A DNA stretch of 12,067 bases from Acidobacteriota bacterium (lineage in GTDB: Bacteria > Acidobacteriota > Thermoanaerobaculia > Multivoradales > JAHEKO01): positions 4,465 to 16,531 of the forward strand of contig JAHEKO010000031.1 in the NCBI GenBank assembly GCA_024638355.1. The letters are read 5' to 3'. The notes beneath the pieces were generated by a model. The model was given only the letters and a program-made list of their open reading frames with translations, did not search any database and was not told the DNA's origin. The position numbers and the translations under genes were made by a program. Positions 6,609-12,067 of this stretch are shown in pieces. The stretch's first letter is position 1. Each line of letters opens with the position of its first letter.

Positions 6609-9600
6609 ATGAATGAAAAACGGTACGGGTTTCTGTGTCTTGGCTGGGCCGCCGTCGTGGCCGCCGGCCTTCTCGTCGGCTGTGCCGTCGACGCCGCCGG
6701 GCTCGACGGGCCGCGAACGGCCGCGGAGGAACCGAGCGTGAGCGAGTGGACCGAGATCGACCGCCTGATCGACGACCAGCAGTACCAGGCGGCGGTCGAG
6801 CGGGTCGCCGACCTGCGCGAGCGGGCGCGGGCGGCCGGCGACGACGAGCAGTGGACCCGAGCCCTGGTACGCGAAGTCCAGCTCCGCACCGCGCTGCACG
6901 GCTACGAGACGGCGGTCGAGCTGCTGCAAGAAGAGAGCTGGCCCCAGGAGGCGCGCTCGCGCTCGATTCTGGGGCTTTTCTACTCCCATGGCCTGGTCGA
7001 GTACGTCCAGGCCTATTCGTGGGAGATCCGCGAGCGTGAGCGGATCGACACCGGCGATCGCGTCGAGCTCGCCAGCTGGACGATGGACCAGCTGGCGGCC
7101 GAGGCGCATCGCGCCTACGGCGAGGTCTGGCAGGCGCGGTCGAGCTGGGGCGCCGAGCCGCTCGGACCGCTCGCCAGCTACGTCGAGACGAGCTCCTATC
7201 CGGAGCGCATCCGGGGCACGCTCCGCGACACCGTCACCTATCTCTGGGTCGAGCTCCTGGCCGACAGCTCCCTCTGGCGCCCCGAGCAGTCGAATCGGCT
7301 CTATCGACTCGATCTCGACGGCCTGATCGCGGCCGGCCGGGAGCCGGATGCGGCGCGGGATGCCTCCCTTCATCCACTGGAGCGGATGTCCGCGTTGCTC
7401 GGCGACCTCGAGCGCTGGCATCGCCAGGGCGGCCGTGTGGAAGCGGCGTCCGAAGCGCGATTCGAGCTGCTGCGGCGACTGCACGCGGCGTTCACCGGCG
7501 ACTCCGACCGGTTGCGCATCCGGGGCGCCCTCGAGAGCCATCTCGACGTCCTCGGCAGCGAGCACCCCTGGTGGTCGCTCGGCCGAACGCTCCTCGCCGA
7601 GCAGGTGCGCGAGTCCGGCGAGCCCGACGCGCTGGTCCGGGCGCGAGCGCTCGCGGTCGAAGCCGCCGAGGCCCATCCCGAGAGCCTCGGCGGCCGCCGC
7701 GCGGCCCACCTGATCGCCGCGATCGACGCCCCCGCCTTCGCGCTCGAAGCGATGGGTAGCGACGGCCCGCGGCGGCGCTCGATCCGCATCCGGCACAAGA
7801 ACCTCGACGCGCTCTATTTCCGCGCCTATCGTTTCGATCCGCGCGACCGCGCCACCGGCTCGAGCGATCGGAGCCTGGTGCCCGACCGGCGCGAGGTCGA
7901 GGCCATGCTGAGGTCGGGCGCGCCGGCCGCGAGCTGGACCGTCGAGCTGCCGCCGACTCCCGATTTCGAGATGCACGCCACCTTCGTCACGCCGCCCCTC
8001 GACCAGCCCGGCGGTTTCGTGATCGCCGCTTCGGAGCGTGAGGACTTCGCCGAGAAGAGGAACAGCGCCGCCGCGGTGGCGATGGTGATCTCCGATCTGG
8101 TCCTGGTGCGGCGGCAGAGCCCCGCGGGCGTAGAGATCACGGTTCGCTCCGGCGCGAGCGGCGATCCGGTCGCGGGTGCCGCGGTGTCGGTCTGGCTGCG
8201 CGACTACCGGCGCGGCCACCGCAAGGTCAAGAGCGCGATCACCGACGGCCGCGGAGTCGTGCGCTTCGAGCCGCGCGAGGAGCGCGGAGCCTACTTCCTG
8301 CTGGCCGAGGCGAACGGCCAGGTCGCGGTCGACGACGCCTACCTCGCGGCCGGCCGGCGACCGCTCGAGCGGCTGGCGACGGCGGGTCTCCTCTATTCCG
8401 ATCGCAGCGTCTACCGTCCGGGCCAGGAGGTGCTCTGGAAGCTCATCGCCTATCGCGACCAGGCCGCCGCCGGCAGCTTCCAGACCCTGCCGCGCACCGA
8501 GGCGACCGTCGAGCTGCTCGACGCCGGCGGCGAGGTCGTCGAGAGCGCCGCGACCACGACCAACGAGTTCGGCTCCGCTTCGGGCAGCTTCACGATTCCG
8601 CCCGGCCGCCTGCTCGGCGGCTGGCGGCTGTCGAGCGCGATCGGCGCCAGCCTGCCGATCCGGGTGGAGGAGTACAAGCGGCCGACCTTCGAGGCTTCGA
8701 TTCTCGATCCGCAAGAGCCGATGCGCCTGAACCGGGAGACGCGCCTCGCGGGCGAGGCGCGCTACTACTTCGGTCTGCCGGTCGCCGCCGGCTCGGTCGA
8801 CTGGCGTGTCGAGCGCGAGCCGGTCTACGCGTGGTGGTGGAGCTGGGATTGGCGCCGGCCCGCCGGCTCGCCCGAGGTGATCGCCGGCGGCACGACCGAG
8901 CTCGACCCCGACGGCCGGTTCGAGATCGGCTTCGTGCCCGAGGCCGACGAGCGCCAGGCTACCGAGAAGGGCGTCAGCTACCGCTTCCGCCTGACCGCCG
9001 AGATCACCGACGAGGGGGGCGAGACCCGCTCCGCCTCGCGCGCCTTCCGGCTCGGCTTCGTCTCGGTGGAGGCCGCGATCGAAAGCGATCGCGGCTTCCT
9101 CGACGCGGGCGAAGCGGCCTCGGTGCGCATCGTGCGGTCGGATCTCGACGGGCAGCCCGCGCCCGGCTCGGGGCGCTGGCGGCTGCTCGAGGTCGCTCAG
9201 CCCGAGGCGGCCGCCCTGCCGGCCGATCAACCCGTCGCGGCGCCGCCGGGAGGAGCGCCCGGCTACCGCACTCCGGGCGACCGGCTGCGAGCGCGCTGGG
9301 ATTCGATGCTACCCACCGCCACACTGCTCGGCGATTGGCCCGATGGGAGCGAGCTCCGCCGAGGCGAGCTGGAGCACGGTGACGACGGCGAGGCGGAGCT
9401 CGATCTCGGTTCGCTCGAGGCGGGCGTCTACCGGCTGCGCTACGAGACCCGAGATCCCTTCGGCGCGACCTTCGAAACGCAGCGCGAGCTGGTCGTCGCG
9501 GGCGGCGAAGCGACGCCCCTGGCGGCGCCGGCCGCGCTCCTCGGCGAGCGGCGCTCGGTGCCGGTCGGCGAGACCGCGCGACTGCTGGTCCATTCGGGCC

Positions 9601-12067
9601 TCGAAGGGCAGGAGCTGCTGTTCGAGGTCTTTCACGGCGGCGAGCGCATCGTGCGGCGCCGGTTCGACTCGTCGGACGGTGCACGGGTGGTCGAGATTCC
9701 GGTCGGCAAGGAGCTGCGAGGCGGCTTCGGCGTTCGGCTCACCGCTCTGCGCGACCACCAGCTGATGACGATCGAGGAGTCGGTCTTCGTCCCCTGGGAC
9801 GACAAGAGTCTGAAGGTCGAGTTCGCGAGCTTCCGCGACCTGCTGCGGCCGGGTAGCCGCGAGCGCTGGAGCGTGAAGGTGAGCGGCGCGGAGGGCGAGG
9901 CGCTGGCCACGCGATCGGCGGAGCTCCTGGCGTACATGTACGACCGCAGCCTCGACCTGTTCGCTCCCCATCGGCCGGCCGATCCGATGAATCTCTTCCC
10001 GCGGCGGATCGACCCTTGGCAGCTCGCTTCGAGCCTGGGAGCGCGCCGGCCGGTCTGGCGCAGCTCCGACCGCCCGCCGCTCCCGGACTACCCGCAGCTC
10101 TCGGGCGATCGGCTCGAGTTCTTCGACGGCTACCCGATCGGGGGGCCGGGGCGGCGCTACCGCGCCATGATGTTCGATGCCAAGGCGTCGCCGGTCGCAA
10201 TGGCGGCCCCTCCCCCTCGGGTCGGCGGCCGGGTTGCCGACGAAGCCGAAGTGCAAGCGGAGCCCGCCGCGTCGCCGGCCGAGGCGCTCCAGGAGGAGGC
10301 CGGCGGGCCGTCGCCTCCGCCCGCGGGCGAGGCGCTGCGCGAGGACTTCTCCGAGACCGCGTTCTGGGAGCCCCACCTCCGTCTCGACGACGACGGCGGC
10401 GTGGCGTTCGAGTTCACCGCGCCCGACTCGCTGACCGAGTGGAACGTCTGGGTGCATGCCGTGACGACCGACCTGCGCAGCGGCTCGCTCCAGCAGCAGG
10501 TGCGCACCGCCAAGGAGCTGATGGTGCGGCCCTACCTGCCGCGCTTTCTGCGCGAGGGCGACCGGACGGCGCTGCGGGTGACCGTCAACAACGGCGGCGA
10601 GACGGAGCTCTCGGGCGTGGTCGACCTCGACATCGTCGATCCCGAGACCGGCGAGAGCGTGCGCGCCGAGTTCGGGCTCGCGGCCGAAGAAGCCGAGGGG
10701 CGGGCTTTCGAGGTCGCCCCGGGCGCCGGCGCGACCCTCGAGTTCGCGATCGCCGCGCCGACCCGGGTGGGCACCGTCGCCTTCAAGGTGACGGCTCGCG
10801 CCGCCGACCTGAGCGACGGCGAGCTGCGGCCGCTGCCGCTTCTGCCCGGCCGCATGCATCTCGTGCAATCGCGATTCGCCACCCTCCGCGACCGCGACCG
10901 TCGCGAGCTCACCTTCGAAGCCCTCGCGGCCGACGACGATCCGACCCGGATCGACGAGCAGCTCGTCGTGACCCTCGACGCGCAGCTCTTCTATAGCGTG
11001 CTGCACGCCCTGCCCTACCTGATCGACTACCCCTACGAGTGCACCGAGCAGACCCTCAATCGCTTCCTGTCGACCGGCATCGTCAGCTCGCTCTTCGATC
11101 AGTATCCGGCGGTCGAGCGCATGGCCCGCAAGTTCTCCGAGCGCGAAACGCGGTACGAGCGCTGGGACCGCGACGACCCGAACCGCAAGATGGCCCTCGA
11201 GGAGACGCCCTGGCTGCGGCTTGCCGGCGGCGGCGGCGAGGACGACCTGATCAACGTGCTCGATCCGCGCATCGCGCGCGCCGAGCGCGAGCTGTCGCTC
11301 GCCAAGCTCGAGCAGGCGCAGACCTCGCTCGGCGGCTTCCCCTGGTGGCCGGGCGGGCCGCCGTCGCCGTTCATGACCCTCTACCTCCTCTCCGGCTTCT
11401 CGCGGGCGATCGAGTTCGGCGTCGACGTGCCGCGCGACATGGTGATCGAGGCCTGGGGCTACCTGCGCCGTCATTGGGAGGAGGAGCTGCGCGATCTGGC
11501 CGAGGACGACGGACACCACGAGGCGGTGACCTATCTGAACTACGTCCTCTCCAACTACCCCGACGACTCGTGGACCGGCGGCCTGTTTTCGGCAGAGGAC
11601 CGGCGCCGCATGCTCGACCGGTCGTTCGCCAAGTGGCGGGAGCACTCGCCGCTGATCAAGGGCTACCTGGCGCTCACCCTGGCGCGCGCCGGCCGGGCCG
11701 ACGACGCCCGGCGGGTCTGGGAGAGCGTGATGGACTCGTCCACGACGACCCGCGACGAGGGGACCTTCTGGGCGCCCGAAGAGCGCGCCTGGCTCTGGTA
11801 CAACGACACGATCGAGACCCACGCGTTCGCCCTGCGGGTGCTCTCGGAGCTCGATCCCGACGACGAGCGGCGGCACGGCCTGGTGCAGTGGCTGCTGCTC
11901 AACAAGAAGCTCAACCACTGGAAATCGACCCGGGCGACGGCCGAGGTCGTCTACTCGCTCAGCCACTATCTGCGCCAGGAGGGGCAGCTCGGGGCGCGCG
12001 AGGCGGCCACCGTCACTCTCGCCGGCGAGCGCCACGAGTTCGTCTTCGAGCCCGACGAATACACCGG
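6609..12067 (+). CDS. Alpha-2-macroglobulin family lipoprotein, 3' end outside window
   Basis: At least 1819 codons, open to the right edge with no stop. Seen: a lipoprotein signal peptide (MNEKRYGF, hydrophobic core, lipobox LVGC with Cys25; +2 is Ala), then a helical, TPR-like region of about 350 residues (45-390). MG-type beta domains follow, with YSDRSVYRPGQEV (596-608), VEEYKRPTFE (686-695), VPWDDK (1061-1066) and YDRSLDLFAPH (1111-1121). A Pro/Ala/Glu-rich bait-like linker (about 1187-1246) precedes the A2M domain (FSETAFWEPHL at 1247, then TEWNVWVHAVTTDLRSG). The thioester motif is C1478-T-E-Q1481 in YPYECTEQTLNRF, and an alpha-helical thioester domain with GGFPWWPGG (1575-1583) follows. 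Family knowledge: cleavage of the bait lets the Cys-Gln thioester capture proteases at the envelope. A final MG domain is expected beyond the window. The start is fixed by the signal peptide although the Shine-Dalgarno is weak. In E. coli such genes pair with pbpC; that neighbour would lie outside this window. Confidence 0.95.
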   Translation, partial: MNEKRYGFLCLGWAAVVAAGLLVGCAVDAAGLDGPRTAAEEPSVSEWTEIDRLIDDQQYQAAVERVADLRERARAAGDDEQWTRALVREVQLRTALHGYETAVELLQEESWPQEARSRSILGLFYSHGLVEYVQAYSWEIRERERIDTGDRVELASWTMDQLAAEAHRAYGEVWQARSSWGAEPLGPLASYVETSSYPERIRGTLRDTVTYLWVELLADSSLWRPEQSNRLYRLDLDGLIAAGREPDAARDASLHPLERMSALLGDLERWHRQGGRVEAASEARFELLRRLHAAFTGDSDRLRIRGALESHLDVLGSEHPWWSLGRTLLAEQVRESGEPDALVRARALAVEAAEAHPESLGGRRAAHLIAAIDAPAFALEAMGSDGPRRRSIRIRHKNLDALYFRAYRFDPRDRATGSSDRSLVPDRREVEAMLRSGAPAASWTVELPPTPDFEMHATFVTPPLDQPGGFVIAASEREDFAEKRNSAAAVAMVISDLVLVRRQSPAGVEITVRSGASGDPVAGAAVSVWLRDYRRGHRKVKSAITDGRGVVRFEPREERGAYFLLAEANGQVAVDDAYLAAGRRPLERLATAGLLYSDRSVYRPGQEVLWKLIAYRDQAAAGSFQTLPRTEATVELLDAGGEVVESAATTTNEFGSASGSFTIPPGRLLGGWRLSSAIGASLPIRVEEYKRPTFEASILDPQEPMRLNRETRLAGEARYYFGLPVAAGSVDWRVEREPVYAWWWSWDWRRPAGSPEVIAGGTTELDPDGRFEIGFVPEADERQATEKGVSYRFRLTAEITDEGGETRSASRAFRLGFVSVEAAIESDRGFLDAGEAASVRIVRSDLDGQPAPGSGRWRLLEVAQPEAAALPADQPVAAPPGGAPGYRTPGDRLRARWDSMLPTATLLGDWPDGSELRRGELEHGDDGEAELDLGSLEAGVYRLRYETRDPFGATFETQRELVVAGGEATPLAAPAALLGERRSVPVGETARLLVHSGLEGQELLFEVFHGGERIVRRRFDSSDGARVVEIPVGKELRGGFGVRLTALRDHQLMTIEESVFVPWDDKSLKVEFASFRDLLRPGSRERWSVKVSGAEGEALATRSAELLAYMYDRSLDLFAPHRPADPMNLFPRRIDPWQLASSLGARRPVWRSSDRPPLPDYPQLSGDRLEFFDGYPIGGPGRRYRAMMFDAKASPVAMAAPPPRVGGRVADEAEVQAEPAASPAEALQEEAGGPSPPPAGEALREDFSETAFWEPHLRLDDDGGVAFEFTAPDSLTEWNVWVHAVTTDLRSGSLQQQVRTAKELMVRPYLPRFLREGDRTALRVTVNNGGETELSGVVDLDIVDPETGESVRAEFGLAAEEAEGRAFEVAPGAGATLEFAIAAPTRVGTVAFKVTARAADLSDGELRPLPLLPGRMHLVQSRFATLRDRDRRELTFEALAADDDPTRIDEQLVVTLDAQLFYSVLHALPYLIDYPYECTEQTLNRFLSTGIVSSLFDQYPAVERMARKFSERETRYERWDRDDPNRKMALEETPWLRLAGGGGEDDLINVLDPRIARAERELSLAKLEQAQTSLGGFPWWPGGPPSPFMTLYLLSGFSRAIEFGVDVPRDMVIEAWGYLRRHWEEELRDLAEDDGHHEAVTYLNYVLSNYPDDSWTGGLFSAEDRRRMLDRSFAKWREHSPLIKGYLALTLARAGRADDARRVWESVMDSSTTTRDEGTFWAPEERAWLWYNDTIETHAFALRVLSELDPDDERRHGLVQWLLLNKKLNHWKSTRATAEVVYSLSHYLRQEGQLGAREAATVTLAGERHEFVFEPDEYT

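Noticed and set aside
5549..6889. 446-codon minus-strand frame spanning the parA-like gene and both flanks
   Set aside because: Out of register with the ParA frame, which has all Walker motifs; the product is Arg/Ala/Pro/Ser-rich shadow sequence.
6516..12035. Two very long minus-strand open frames (6516-9230, 904 codons; 9309-12035, 908 codons) opposite the macroglobulin gene
   Set aside because: They are codon-aligned with the real gene, so they stay open simply because TTA, CTA and TCA codons are almost absent from it; a single CTA at 9309 separates the two. The products are Arg/Ala/Gly/Leu/Glu-rich with no domain, while the plus strand has signal peptide, A2M and thioester motifs.

Overview
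This is a GC-rich, densely coded stretch from a Gram-negative-type bacterium. It holds six protein-coding genes, and no gene-free gap exceeds about 130 bases. No tRNA, rRNA, CRISPR array, insertion sequence or long repeat was seen. The mix is a membrane-anchored multiheme cytochrome with TPRs, a CRTAC1/UnbV propeller protein, a 7Fe ferredoxin, an orphan ParA ATPase and a giant lipoprotein alpha-2-macroglobulin. Together with strongly G/C-ending codons, this fits Acidobacteriota (for example a Thermoanaerobaculia-like lineage) or another high-GC environmental phylum. The taxonomic guess is an inference from gene content only.

Layout. (1) 9-4722, plus strand: a two-gene unit. A predicted 5-TM, pentaheme c-type, TPR-containing cytochrome (949 aa) overlaps by 26 bp a membrane-anchored FG-GAP/ASPIC-UnbV protein (CRTAC1 family). 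Both are predicted to expose their large domains to the periplasm and probably work together. (2) 4780-5106, minus strand: a FdxA-like ferredoxin converging on that unit, with a strong Shine-Dalgarno and a perfect TATAAT -10 box upstream. (3) 5218-5682, plus strand: methionine sulfoxide reductase B, divergent from the ferredoxin and of the type lacking the usual resolving cysteine. (4) 5686-6483, minus strand: a ParA/Soj-like ATPase with no ParB in the window, whose stop codon lies 3 bp from that of msrB. (5) 6609-12067 and beyond, plus strand: a bacterial alpha-2-macroglobulin lipoprotein with a thioester motif, which fills almost half the window and is cut by its right edge.

How the parts work together. 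The cytochrome's membrane part carries histidines in helices 2 and 4 placed so that they could bind two b hemes, in a topology that puts the five c hemes in the periplasm. This suggests a quinone-to-periplasm electron conduit joined to protein-interaction domains (TPR plus a beta-propeller partner); it is the most interesting system here. The ferredoxin and MsrB are ordinary redox housekeeping genes. The alpha-2-macroglobulin is a cell-envelope protease trap. The ParA divergent from it shares a 125-bp intergenic region that contains a perfect dyad directly upstream of the ParA ribosome binding site.

Very long open frames on the opposite strand of the CRTAC1 and macroglobulin genes (489, 904 and 908 codons) are codon-aligned shadows of high-GC genes and are not annotated.
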